DNA of 64,000 bases from Hermodice carunculata (Eukaryota; Annelida; Polychaeta; Eunicida; Amphinomidae), in contig OZ026619.1 of the NCBI GenBank assembly GCA_964020975.1, forward strand, positions 95,960,804 through 96,024,803. The letters are read 5' to 3'. A model generated the notes under the pieces. It was not told the origin of the DNA, searched no databases, and saw only the letters and a program-made list of their open reading frames with translations. This document shows positions 24,542-53,519 of the stretch, one piece after another; the stretch's first letter is position 1, and every line of letters begins with the position of its first letter. The position numbers and the translations under genes were made by a program.

Positions 24542-24879
24542 ATATCTTCAACACTATAATCATGATAATAGATAGAGATGTCAGTCCAACTTCTACTGCA
24601 GGGTTATTGACCATTGCGCACCTAATGAATTAAAAGTTAAAGTTGTGGCAATTTAAATTATGCTAATATGCACCATTGGAAATTTTAAATCTTGAATAAC
24701 TTCAAAGCTAGAATCGATAGAGATGCTATTCCAACTTCTGCTCCTGTGTTATGGAATAGTTGTACATTGCAATACCAATATGTTTTGAACACACACAAAC
24801 TGATTTTCTATGCAGCAAATCAACTTTTCAAGTCAATTATGTTCTCTTCTAATTCTAACTTTCCATTTCTTTTTTCCCA

Positions 24880-25910
24880 GCACCCTACCAGGGAGTCCTG
24901 TACAGTTCTGACCCCTTTCTTTGTTTTTGGTAAACCCCCTGTTTAACCTAAAATCCATGCCACACGATCTTCTTATAAGCGCCACACTTACTCTAAGCCC
25001 TTACATGCTCATTCTCACATTCCCTAAACACATTTTCCCTCATCTCTCTATATGCATCACATGTACATGTACCACACCAACCAATGGTCTATACTCTTGT
25101 CTGCCTCCTGGGAGCAAACTCTACATTTACCACTGCCACCTGCAGTCCATTTCTGTCCTTGCTTTTCTAAATTGGTAACTCCTGTCCTACTCTGGAACAA
25201 AACTATGGATCTCTTTGATCCCTCCATCCCAGCTGAACATGTACTTTCCTTTGGCTTAAATTTCTAAAACTTTGTATACATTTAGTGTACTTTTTCCCTC
25301 ACTCCTTTTCTCCTGTTGTTTGTCCCATCCAACGGTCACTACCTTTTATTATACATGTACAGTGGTACCTGCTGTATGTGGCCACCCCTTCTGCCAAGAA
25401 AAAGTGGTCACATACAGCAGGTGACCTGTCACCACAGGTAAATTTGACTCCCATGTCCGAGCCTAGTGACCACAAAAAGCAATGCGGCTGCTCACAGTAG
25501 TGGTTGCATACAGCAGGTACCACTGTATATGTTTTTCAATCCTCAACCTCATCACAACCTTTAAATTCATACCTTTCTGCTAACTTATCTATGTCTTTGA
25601 CCCGTCTTGTCTGTAATAGCTTCATTATATATTTTCCTGCACCACATGTCCTCACTTACTGATTGTAAATTATCCCCAGTACTTCATTAGTTCAACTCCC
25701 AGGGTTCACCTTGGCTTTGGCCATTTTGTCAGTTATGCTATTCCATCCTAACTCCCCTAAGATTGCTTCTGTTGCTGCACACAGCAGTGCTCTGAGAATC
25801 CACTTTCCCATTTTATTCTGTGCTTTCTCCATACCCGGGATATCCCCCTCATTTACCCCTATAACATTAATTAAAATATGTAGACTTGGCTTTGGCAATT
25901 CTTCCAATTC
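24880..25910 (-). mobile_element. LINE 3' coding fragment
   Basis: On the minus strand MEKAQNKMGKWILRALLCAA then TEAILGELGWNSITDKMAKA (25907-25692) matches the region after the reverse transcriptase of non-LTR retrotransposons (typically ..A.LGELGW..). Downstream pieces read KLLQTRRVKDIDKLAERYEF and, past the inserted MITE, LFQSRTGVTNLEKQGQKW and CRVCSQEADKSIDHWL, like a terminal C-x2-C...H motif. Several stops and shifts. A related 3' piece is at about 6920-7105 (shared agcaccctaccaggNagtcc). Confidence 0.7.
25358..25527. mobile_element. 170-bp MITE with 21-bp perfect TIRs
   Basis: Left end TACAGTGGTACCTGCTGTAT plus G, matched exactly by the reversed right end (21 of 21). Internal partial inverted copies (GTGGTCACATACAGCAGG). 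Related to 29681-29862 and to a lone end at 56484. It is inserted in the LINE fragment at 24880-25910, so it is younger. Confidence 0.85.
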
Positions 25911-26407
25911 AATTCATTTATTAGACCAATATAATACAGACTTGGCTGGTTGTATTCTCGTGTTTTACTCATGCCTGTCATGGTAAACCATGTAACATTC
26001 CTGGTATTGCTACTCTATCCCACAGCACTCCAGCTGTGAATGTCCTGTGACACTGTTAAACCTGCAAGGGGAACATTGGAAAATTTTTGACTTCATTAGT
26101 CACTGAACTGGAAATAATAATTCGCTGACATATCAGATCATTCACTCTGTAAAATCACTGTCATCTGGAGCGTAAGACCATCTGGGACATGTCCCTAGGG
26201 TCCTTAGATTGTCACCCACCTTCCTGTAGGTTGTATTATGAAGGTATCATCGATGACAGCTTCGTGGTTATACTTCCCCAACAGTCATGTGTCAGACTGC
26301 TACCATACTGAGAGATGATATAATCATGATAATGGACGTATTCGTTTATAGCTCCATGATCTAATCTGGCTGTATTTGTGTGTATATCACAGTGTACATC
26401 AACCAAA

Positions 26408-26453
26408 AAAAAAATAAATAAATAAATAAAAAAATAATAATAATAATAATAAA
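26408..26453 (+). repeat. (AAAT)n/(AAT)n microsatellite
   Basis: AAATAAATAAATAAAT then AATAATAAT. Around it (26000-27050) I see no gene; partial inverted repeats with gggac and tcctcca occur at 26490-26600. Confidence 0.85.
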
Positions 26454-27029
26454 GCAATGTTAGTATTGTTACTTAGACCTGGGACGTGCTATTAAGACAT
26501 CCCTGATTAGACAATGAAGGAATCAGTTGATTCCTCCAGGGAGCTTGGAAGAGACCCAGCTCCCTGATTCCTCCATGTTGTAGACCAGGGACCTGCTAAT
26601 AGTCCTTGGAAGATAATTTACACGCCCCTGCTCAGACTAGTCTTAGTGAGATCACAATCATATGTTCCCATTAAGACATTCTTGTAAACTGTACTTTACC
26701 GCCATTCTTAAGTCAGTCAGCTACCACAACGAGAGATGATTGAACCTACATCATGTATGTCAACAAAATAATACAGGCTGCTGACAGTGTAATCTGGTTA
26801 AATGTGTTTCGCCAGCATGATGCTAACCTTTCAACTAGTACAAGAAACAAGATTTGATTTCGAGACAAAGTTTACTTTTCTTAAGTTTCACAAAGAAACT
26901 AAGCAGAACTGACACACTATCGTATATACCGTATGCATAAACAGAAAAAAGTAATAAGGTCATGATACATGTACCTTCAAATCCAAAGCTGGCCCTATCT
27001 CCTTTGGGTCATGTGAATGTGTGGTCATA

Positions 27030-27117
27030 TGTATGTTTTGTAAATGCTCCAGTGCACTCTTTGAACAACCGGAACCGGATATAGCTTGCGACCTTGACTT
27101 TGACAGTCAACAGCACC
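27030..27117 (+). promoter_or_regulatory. Likely GTF3A promoter/5' leader
   Basis: The sequence just before the ATG has two ETS-like cores, ACCGGAA and ACCGGAT (27068-27080), as in many TATA-less housekeeping promoters. The start context CAGCACCATGG is a near-ideal Kozak. The transcription start is not determined. Confidence 0.35.
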
Positions 27118-43793
<16,676 letters not shown>

Positions 43794-44360
43794 TATCCCT
43801 TAACTCCCCTCTCACCAACACCCCACCCCAGCATCCAGACTGCAACTACCTGTGGCTCTGACTGCGCGATATAATTCACATGCCGTTACATGAATCAGGT
43901 GACCACACTTTCACACAGGGACATACAATTTGTTGAATTTGACACGAAAGACCGACACAAAAATGTGAAATACATGTACCGATTTTTCATTAAAAATTAT
44001 TTTTGTATCACGTTGTTTTCTGTCGAGTTACGTGATGAGTGTAAAGAAGTTTAGGCACTGGTAGTCAGATCATCATAAGTATCTGTCCCACTCCCAAACT
44101 AGTTAAGAATTGGTAGTCTTGGCATCATCAGCTCAGTCACACTCCCAAAGAAGTTGGGCACTGGTGGTCAGATCATCAGAGGTATCTATCACTCCCGAAT
44201 ATTGAGGATTTGCGAGATTAACTTGATATTCGTATTTCTTTTAAACGTGAGTTCCAGTTATATGCCAGTCTGATCTACATTTATCATTACATGTATATGA
44301 TTAAAAGGGTAAATGTGGACAAGCTATAGGAAACAATAAACTTATGATTGCTTTGTTCAC
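43794..44360 (+). promoter_or_regulatory. GTF3A 3' UTR with polyadenylation signal
   Basis: AATAAA at 44335-44340 followed by a T/G-rich stretch is the first good signal after the stop. Within the UTR three 52-bp tandem units (44044-44200) share aaagaagttnggcactggt, gtcagatcatca and cactccc. Confidence 0.7.
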
Positions 44361-44562
44361 ATGTTGATTTTCCTCAATTTATCAAAAATGGTATATAATT
44401 GATATCAGAATGCTCAAAAATGTACATTTTGTATTCTATATGGATTACATATAGCATCTTCACGTTGAAGAAGGAAGGCCCAGGTGTGCCATCTGATGGT
44501 CACATTTAAGGTAAATTATTATGTCCTGAAGTCTGTGGAGCATTACACGGCACAAATCATAC

Positions 44563-44755
44563 TTCACACAGCCAATCACCAAGTCCAGTCATTGACCAAT
44601 GTGGTTGTGTGGAATCAGCCATTGACCTGAATTGCTTCCTTGTATCCAATCACACAGTTCATTGACCATAACTGCTGCATAGAAACCAATCACAAACAAG
44701 ATATCGACTTGGACAACCGCATAGCAGTCAATCATACCAGTTGTTGGCTCAATCA
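44563..44755 (+). repeat. Degenerate tandem repeat with CCAAT and CATTGACC motifs
   Basis: About four units of 45-50 bp with ccaatcac or gtcaatca and cattgacc. It could be read as clustered CCAAT boxes, but no gene start follows on either strand. Confidence 0.5.
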
Positions 44756-44769
44756 GATAATACATGAAA

Positions 44770-47640
44770 AAAAAAAAAAAGCAAAAAACGAACTCTTATT
44801 GGACTTCAGAGTAAAATTTATTTCTAACAATCAACTGCAGCCACAATCATTGACAATTGGCAACATGTTACACCTATACCTGTATACTGAACGGCTTGTA
44901 CACAATATGCTGTTTACACTAGGAAAATGCCCAATAATTGTAAATCTACTGATAAGAAATATACAACATACAGTGTGTAATAATTTGGCTAGTTTGTAAT
45001 TGTAATCAATACATTGACCTTATACACATTTTATGAGTTTGAAGAGGAATGTGATTATGCATCTTAACTTCATTGTGTTGTGGGGGGGGGGGAGTGGGGG
45101 ATTTTTGCGTTAATGTGTCCCCATTACTTGTGCAATGCTACATAGCATCTGTCATGTTGTCATTTGGACCACAAGCTGCCGTCCAGTTCAGACAAACTTC
45201 TACTTGACCAGTGTGGCACAGTCAGTTCGACTGCAGAGATACTCGCTTGGATAAATGGTGCCACTTTCATGCATATGCGGGTCTGCCTGGTGGGCTGAAC
45301 TGGAAAATTGGTAACTTGTTAAATTACCCGATGGGCAAGGTCTTCTGAGTGTACTTCCATTTCCATCCGGTAAAGCAGTTCGGTCTCTTACCAGGCAGAT
45401 CAACCCCAAGAACGCATTCATTTCAAAAAATGAAACGTAGTAACGTAATGTTTATGTGGTTCCAGATCAGAATTTATCTTTTCACTGCTAACCACAATCA
45501 CAAGTTTTGTTTATCTGAACTATTATAATTGTTCAAGATTGCTGTTATTTTTTTGTAAAAAGAACTTTCACTCAGGGACCAACGTGGCTTAGATTGGGCA
45601 CAAACGTCCAAAGCATGCCAGGGAAAAAAAACCTTACTGGATCTTCAATTTAGTACTGACTAGGGTTATGGATAATACATTTATTCAATGGTGCACTTGT
45701 TTTCTGGCAAGATATGCTATGGCTGTACATCTCATATCACATTATAGTGTCACATAGCGCACCAGACAAGCGGTAACAAACAAAACTGTTGTAATTTTGG
45801 CTTTGATCATAAACCCAGAATTCCTTAATTGCGGATCTGAGTTGAGGGAAATGTCTTGGATGAAGTTTTCCTTCAAAGCACTCCCACCATGCTTGGGAAA
45901 AGTATACTCTTCTGCCCATGCATAAATAAGTAAACTTCCTAGATCTCCACACGAATTTCTGGTTTTGGCATGTCCTGGAAGGGCATAAGGTGGGAGGGGT
46001 GCTAATTAGAGCAATCCACTGAATAGGATGTACATGGTAAATTTGTCAAAGATACTTGCACCAAGTAAACACATTTCCCAAATGCAATTTAATGTGTTCC
46101 TATCTAAGTAGATTATATTAAGCAATGTTTTTTACATGCAAGCTCAGTATATTTTGGCTGTAGGGTCTTTCACCACTCTTCATCATATGAATAGTGTTGA
46201 TATTGGGTTAAGAATAAAATTGTGTCCTCCAATTTTTTTCCCCGAACAATTGGCTGGAACTCAAATTCCTCTGATCGTAAATTGTATGATACTGACTATC
46301 TGCATAATGTCTGTCTTCATAAACACAATTATTCTTGTGAACATTTGATAGTTTTCTCGCATTTGACTTAGTCTCCAGGAATTGAGCAGTGTGGCGGCAG
46401 CTGGACTTGCAGTCAGCATGCATTTGTAATGGACCCTGCCCACAGCACAGCAATCTGCTCACTACTGTATAATCATTTATGTTCCCGAGCGTCAAGTTTC
46501 CTGAATGAACTCCAAGAGTTAATTTCGCAAGTTTTATTTTCCCGATTTTTATGCAGGCTTTCATTCAACATCCAATCTGCCAAAAATTATCCAAGTTGAA
46601 TATTCCCGAACCGGATGTGCTCGGGAAAATTCTTGAATATTCATCCCTCACTATATATTTATGATTATACAGTATGAGCCAGACAGGCCATGCAGGGAAC
46701 ACACTTGGCTCAGCTTTTATGGCATGTTCAACGGCCTCATCTGATCCAAAGATCAGCTGTAATAGCCCTGGACACGTCACTTGATTGTTGTGTTCTGCTT
46801 TTCGGAGACGCTGTTCAGTTCGTGCATTTTCTGCCTTTGTAATCTTAGCTGATGCCACAAAGAAAGGGCAGTTGTATCCCATAAGTCAGTACTTGGCTTG
46901 CAAGCGGGTGAACAGACTCTGTTACGTGCTACATGTACATTAATGTTAAAGGGCAAAATTCTGTTGGTGCTCTACTGAAGTAGTGGGGCGAGCTCAGACC
47001 CTGCATGCTCCACAGTACGCTATAGCAACACTGTGTCTATCTATGCAGGCAATAGGCATGTATTGCTTCGAACAAGTTTGCCATGATGAAGTGTACAAAT
47101 CTGCCAGAGCTGAAAACCATCTTTTTCTTGTTCATCCTGGATTGTATAAGAAAAGCTTACAATAATACAAACAAGCTATAATTCTGATTTCGCCGCAGCC
47201 TCTGGTGAATCGTGTTTTTTCTATTTTACAGTCTCAAGCATCAATTGATAATACATTACACAATACAATGTTCCAGATCACAGACACATATATGAAGCAT
47301 GTGCAGAAAACACATGTATTCTATTTATCCATTTATCATGATCCTTATTTCATTTGTCCTCTCCTTTTTTGCATGCTGGTGAGGGACATCCCTATAAAGT
47401 CAACAACAAAAAGACGTGCATTTACATACAATATGTAATTCCTTGTGGCTTAAAGGGTTGCTTGCACATTTGAGAGAAAATGGGCGGGTAAGTAGCTCTA
47501 TTAGACACAAAACAATGAGCAGCTGAAGCTGCGTACTGATCTTTCGTGAACCCTGAGGGACTCGGTGCCAATGTAACCACATGCAACTTTCAGACATTAA
47601 AAATCAGCAGCTATTGTCTTATAATTGCTGCATGCCGTCT
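44770..47640. other. Intergenic, no gene recognised
   Basis: Contains a poly-G run (45081-45091) and a loose inverted repeat with CTGCCTGGT..CCAGG near 45285-45395. The short frames have no familiar motif, no paired splice sites and no conserved look. Confidence 0.5.
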
Positions 47641-47870
47641 CTCCTGTCATTAAGACTATGCCATTCTTCTTTTCTCCCCTCCCTCACTTATCCCCCAACA
47701 TGTGATCTATATCGCGCCTGGTTGAGATAGCCACTGATCCCTCTTGGTGAGGACCAGGGGCAGTACTGGTGTACTGGGTGACGTAATTTGGGATTCCACC
47801 GACAATCCTTTATGTCATAGTACGTTTCCTATGACATTACGTATGGAAACGTGATGCGTTTCTGGCTACT

Positions 47871-47926
47871 GGTATTTTCAGTTCCTGATGAGCCCAGAGA
47901 AGGGCGAAACGTGTCGAAATAATATC
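47871..47926 (+). ncRNA. Type I hammerhead ribozyme, canonical core
   Basis: Outer stem I GGTATT/AATATC (47871-47876, 47921-47926), internal loop TTCAG/AT, inner stem I TTC/GAA; CTGATGA (47885-47891); stem II GCCC/GGGC with loop AGAGAA; GAAA (47906-47909); stem III one C-G pair with loop GT; then GTC, cleavage predicted after 47915. All invariant bases are present. A one-pair stem III with an internal loop in stem I is the form known from Penelope-like elements and metazoan retrozymes. The flank includes TGACGTAA and an inverted ACGTTTCC..GGAAACGT. Confidence 0.85.
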
Positions 47927-48230
47927 TCATACTTTCTACTGAAAAAAACACTTTCAGTTCAGGCTCCCAAGCTGTCAAGCCCTTGCCTGGTTTTGACATT
48001 GAATCATTCGAAAGGTATCCCACTTATACAGATATTAGGGTAACAAATAATCCACACTAAGAACACTGTGTGAACTGCCGAAATAAAAAAATTATTAAAA
48101 ATAAAACAAAATGGAATTCCAACATCAACAGACATACCACATTAGTGTGACAACCCTCCTTGCACCTGATTTTCCTGAGGCTACAGACCCACTGTACAAG
48201 TTTTAGATATAAATATATATATATATATAC

Positions 48231-48390
48231 AGTGCTGTCCAGCTGAAAATCTTTGTAGCAAAATTTTCTTGACTTGTAACATTTTTTCCACTTCTTTACA
48301 TAGGAAACACTTATTTTTAAGAAAATCTGTAACAATTTTGAAGAGCTTTGTAGCAAAATTTTGCTTCAATGCTCCAGTTGGACAGCCCTT
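48231..48390. mobile_element. Small MITE-like inverted repeat next to (AT)n
   Basis: Left GTGCTGTCCAGCTG and, reversed right, GGGCTGTCCAACTG. Inside, ctttgtagcaaaatttt occurs twice. Flanked on both sides by TATATA tracts. Confidence 0.6.
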
Positions 48391-48391
48391 A

Positions 48392-48476
<85 letters not shown>
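48391..48476 (+). repeat. (AT)n microsatellite
   Basis: About 40 AT units with one G and one C interruption. Confidence 0.97.
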
Positions 48477-48478
<2 letters not shown>

Positions 48479-48599
48479 GCATATAATAGTTCAAGACAAT
48501 GAGGAACTTACAATTCAGTGTCATTCATGTCAACCTTTTCTATGTTACACCTACATCATGTACATTGTCATTATATCGCAAAAAAAATAAAATAAAAAA

Positions 48600-51500
48600 G
48601 AAGCCTGCTACACACATATGTAATTCTAGATAATACTGATGAAGGTCAGCTGTAGAAGAACCCAGCATAGAACAGGGAGGAGGCTTCAACCTTTTTCTGC
48701 CCTTGGATTTTGACAGAATTGTCAGGAGTTGTGTGCCATGTCCAGGAAAGCTGTTGACCTCTTGGAAGATACTCTGATACGTACTGGTCTCGTGTAGAAT
48801 TCTCCTTCACATTTTCATTAACGATTATCAGACATGCTAAAATGTACATCAGACCACCAGAAAGTTTATAAGAGAACACAGTTGAATCACAGATATTCCA
48901 AGCATATGAAGACTGTATATCTATAGACAATAATACTCTACATGATGTAAAACACCAACACAAAAGAAACAATGAACTGTGCATGGCAACTGGGGATACA
49001 TATGAAACACTGATCTAAACTGTCAGTCACCTGCAGTAATTGTTGATCTCTGGGAATGTAAACAGCCGGAGATTGTGGTATTTTTACATTCAATACACAC
49101 AGAAGAGGGTTGTGGCAACTTCAGAAAGTCATACAAATAGAAAGGAGAGGATCACGATGTCCTGTGCCCTGCTGAATGGAATCTGCTGCTTCTGCAAGTG
49201 CAGAATTCACTGCTCTATATGTACTGCATTTGTGTTTACCAATTAGTAACCATAAATTTGATATTACATGTACCAAGAAATAAAGCAACATGTTAGTTTG
49301 GCCTTTTAAAACCATTTAAAGTCAAAATTAACCACACAAACCCCATAATTACTTTCCTTTTAATTGTATTTGTTTCTTTTTGTCCAGAACCACTCTCTTT
49401 ATAGTCATTATCATATTCCACAGTCTGAACTCTTTACTCTCTATAAGCTAACCTGTCACTGTCTAACCTATATACGCATGGAAGTATCATTGTCCATATT
49501 GCACACATTCTTCCGTCGAATTTTGATAAAGGCTGTATTAGCCCAAAGAAATTAAAGAGTCTTCAGCAGGTAACTTCTCACAACATGTTTTGGAGCCTGT
49601 ACCCATACATGTCTCTGAGTAGCAGCTCCTTAGTTAGCTAAGCTAAATATTCCGCAAAGACAACCCACATAATAATGAAAAAATATATATGAACATGTCA
49701 AATGATACATTAGCTAAACATGTGAAGCTTTGCTTATAAATGCATAGCTGCAATATGAAGAAAGAATACCTGCCAAACCAAACATAACTACTCCATGTAT
49801 TTCATACAAGTTTTCACCATATTGCAAAGTGTGCACTGCATTGCTAGTCCCAAAGTTTGATATCTTGTAATTACATCAAAACTTAACATTAATCCCATCA
49901 CTCTTGCCAACTTGCATCATCGATCTTTAGTAAGATTATAATCTGATAAAATTTCGTGACTCCCACCTGGGGAACATTTGTGCACAAAACTAAAGCATTC
50001 CATACCACCTACTTGACAACACTGCAATATGGGCACTGCATGGCTATATGCAAGTACAGTAGCAGCACTTACCAACACATGGTCCCAAAGTTCAATATCC
50101 CAGAGCTTTATCAAAACTATCCAAATATCCACCTCATTTTTGAAAACTCTTATCACCTTTACTCCGATTACATTCTGATTTAAATTTCATACAATTCTGT
50201 TGATTTGTTCTGGAGAAGTTGAAAATAGCCTTAAGGTACAAACATTCATTATAAAATAGGGGGAAAAAAATCACACACCACCTGGTGGCCAAGCAACTGG
50301 CCATGCAAGTAGTTCTTGAGCAGAAGAAATTTTCAATTTTTTTCAAAAAAATAAATTTTTAAAAAATTATTCAAAATACATTAATTATTGCATTATCACC
50401 TCCTTCACAAATTTGGTAGAGGACCACCTGGGTAACATTCAAGTGCAAAATTTAAATATTCCATGCAACAGTTTTTGACAAGTTGAAAATTTAAACAGCT
50501 TCACAGAAAATGGATGCAAAGATTTCAGAAGCTCTACTGACTGACAAATCAGCTGAGCTACCCCCCCCCCCCCCCGAGTGGTTCATTGCAATCAAATTAA
50601 TTACCCCAAAGACAACTGTGTACATGGATTAGGCCAAGTCTTCTTTTTTTTTTTTTCAGACTGCTCCAAGAAGTAGTATTGGGAAAGGTCAATCTGAGAT
50701 TAGCACTCTGTCAGGAATATTTTGACCCCGTCAGGAGTCTGCTGACAGAAGAACTTCAGGAACTAAATTTCTTTTCCCAAACAAACAACATGTATGCATC
50801 CATTAGCCTTAAGTTTTTTTTTCTAACACCTGTGAAGACTGAAATTTATTGAGACCACACACTCTGAGATTCGTACTTGACTCTTTCGGCAAGTTCTTGG
50901 CCAAGTGATGAATATGCTGGTTGAGAATTCCCATGAAAGGTTTCAGAGTATCCACCACCCCCCACCCCCTCCCCCACCCCCACCCCCCAATGAAAGCGCA
51001 AATTTTGAACATTTCCAGCCAGGGAATTTTTTTCTCAGTGCACTTAGACAACAACAAAAAAGTAATCGCCTTCATCAAAGACTTCAAAGTAAAAGCTGCA
51101 TCATACTGGACCCCAACACCATATCACAGGAAAGTTGATCACTCCAATAGGTACTCATTACATGATAGCCCCCAAATTAATACAAAAGTCAGGACGCTGA
51201 CGCTGCTGCGTGAGATCATTTTGGAGTACATATTGTACTGACAGCTGTCATTCTCATTATCTCAGTACCATTTTATTGTACGCTCATTTTTACTGAGAAG
51301 ACAGGATACATGTGTAAAATAACATGAATAGGCACAAGTCACCGTATGCCCAATATAGCAAATGACAATAGATGTATACGTGTATATATTTACACAGCAC
51401 ATTCTTTTGATATTAGATTTTCAACATGTTATAGGGGACATTCCTATTAGCTGTAGTGTTCTTTTGGCCTGTATCATTCAGCAGGGATATGTTTGCATGT

Positions 51501-52180
51501 CCAGCAGGATCCCTGGATCAAACATGGCAAAATATATGCTGCTCTTACCAAAATAGCAACTGAGGATAAAATCAACTGTTTTTCAAAAACATAGTCATCT
51601 TCTCCAGCACCCTTCCAGGTTTGCCATCAGTACACACATATAATGGCAGCTGACTGTCATCACTGCCTGTTGACGGGGTCAGTGATTTTTAGCAGGAAAT
51701 TAATATGCATGTCCCATATTTTGAGTGGATGTCAGAAACAGTATCTCTAGTGTTGCAAAATGGTGAATTACAGGATTACAGGACTGGTGTTGTACCATAT
51801 CCCCCCTTGAAAGCACATCGGATGCTTACAATATCACAATGTAAAAACTTAAGGCTTAAGGGTAAAATGCTGTGTAAAAGATCATCAAATGTAGAATTTT
51901 TTTGGTCTGATTTTTGAATCATTCGGATTACACGGAGGTTGGTGGGCTCTTATTAGATACTGGTCCTTATTGGAAGGAATATGGTATGTACCTTGCATAG
52001 CATCTTATCTGGTCAGTATACATGTGCATGCACGTGGCAATGTTAACACAGGTGTAAGTTATATGAATTCATATTGCATTCCATCTGCCATTGGGCTCAT
52101 AAGTAATATATTTACATATATACAGTGTGTGTATACCCGTTAGTTGTCAACAAACAATGTGACCTACAAAACTAAGTCAC
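48600..52180. other. Intergenic, repeats but no gene recognised
   Basis: 49870-50570 is diverged family B-like sequence (cacctgggnaacatt, agcattccat, caaatcagctgagctacc) ending in poly-C (50561-50575). 50955-50988 is a C-rich (CCCCAC)n run. The rest shows only short unconvincing frames. Confidence 0.5.
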
Positions 52181-52189
52181 TAATACAGT

Positions 52190-53515
52190 AAAACGAGAGG
52201 ACTGCAACAGTCCTGTCCTCAGCTGACTTTGGATGCACAGACTAAAGTGGTCCTGTGACCTTTGCATTAATATCAAGGTCACCTTTCTTTAAGACCATCA
52301 TCAGTGTTTACAATACCAGTCTCCACTCATACAGTTCAGGAGTCCTCATTTTTTAAATGAAAAAGAACCAGGACCCCCTGTTACCAAGATGTCAGTTTCT
52401 TTCAAGCTTGCTCAAGCTCAAAATGACCAACACCAAAAGAAACCCCATAATCTAGTACTTATTAGTGTAGGAGTAACCATGGGCCTCGAGTCCACCATTA
52501 CCAGGATATAAGCCAATATGTCAAATCTGCTGGTAGCCCTACTGTAACAATGCTAACGTCTACATACACCTTTACTAGTTTTTCATAATTTTATAATTCA
52601 TGAAAAATCACAACACGACAGGAGCACCATATAGTCCAAAAAAAAAAAACACCCCTATAGGATATCAAGTCCAGGGGCACTTTCACGAAGTTTAAAGAGA
52701 ACCATACAGTTTTGGAAAAGAAGCTGAAAAAAAGGGAAAATGCACACAAATTTATAAGTAGAAAAGAACTGCAGTGCCACCAAATTAAGGTCTAGGGGTC
52801 CCCAGGAGTGTCCCTATACAAGTTTCCAAGGAATTGGCTGAGTGGTTACAGAAAAAAAAAAAAAAAGTTTTTAAAATTTTACCAAAATATGAAGCAAAAT
52901 GCCTAAAAAGTCTTTCAAAGTCATTGGAGCATGACCATTTGAACAAATTTGATAGAAACCCACCCAAGGTACATCCCCATCAAGTTTGAAGTGAATTTCA
53001 ATGTTGTAACTAGTATAATGGCTGAGAAAGCTGCGTTACAAAATGTTGCAGAAAGGTATTAAGAAATACAGAAAGAATAAAGAACTACAAAAACAATATG
53101 TCTGGGTTGGCAACCAGACATAATAAAGAACTCCTACAAAATGTCTTGGTTGGCACCTAGACATAATTATGTTAAAAAAATATAATCATAGCACCACCTG
53201 CCAGACAAACTCAAGTTTAGGGGTGGTCAGAAGCGTCCCTATGCAAGTTCAAAGCAATTGGCAGAGCAATTTCAGAGAAAGATGATTTTCCAAAAAAAAT
53301 GAAAAAAGACATTTCTTTAAAAATCACTGGAGCAAGACCATTTGAATAAAACTTGGTAGAGACCCACCAAAGTAGATCCCCATTAAGATTGAACTGGATC
53401 TAGCTGACAGTTTTGAAGAAGTCAAAAATGTACCTATGGACAGATGACAGATCATGGCGATGGAGAAACGCTGGAGGCAGACCTGTCCAATAAACTCAGC
53501 TGACTTTTTTTTTTT
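52190..53515 (-). repeat. Dispersed repeat family B
   Basis: Bounded by gtcctcagctgactttgg and aactcagctgac followed by T. Internal duplicates of cattggagcatgaccatttg and cccaccaaagtagatcccca. A piece with caatatgtctgggttggcaa (53090-53170) also occurs near 61970-62010. Confidence 0.8.
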
Positions 53516-53519
53516 TTCT

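Larger units (their letters stand above)
21500..24760 (+). repeat. Satellite-like tandem repeat interrupted by nested elements
   Basis: Diverged units of roughly 130 bp carrying ttgaccattgcgcac, taatgaattaaaa, gttgtagcaattta and attatgctaat. They occur at 21500-21834 and again at 24542-24760, so the array was continuous before the inserts at 21835-24541. Weaker related units lie near 19430-19600 and 20560-20720. Confidence 0.75.

Noticed and set aside
25692-25907. 71-codon minus-strand frame as a host gene
   Set aside because: Matches the C-terminal region of LINE proteins, with decayed continuation on both sides.
46208-46882. Two minus-strand frames of 105-118 codons
   Set aside because: No familiar motif, no supported splice sites, ordinary base composition; treated as chance.
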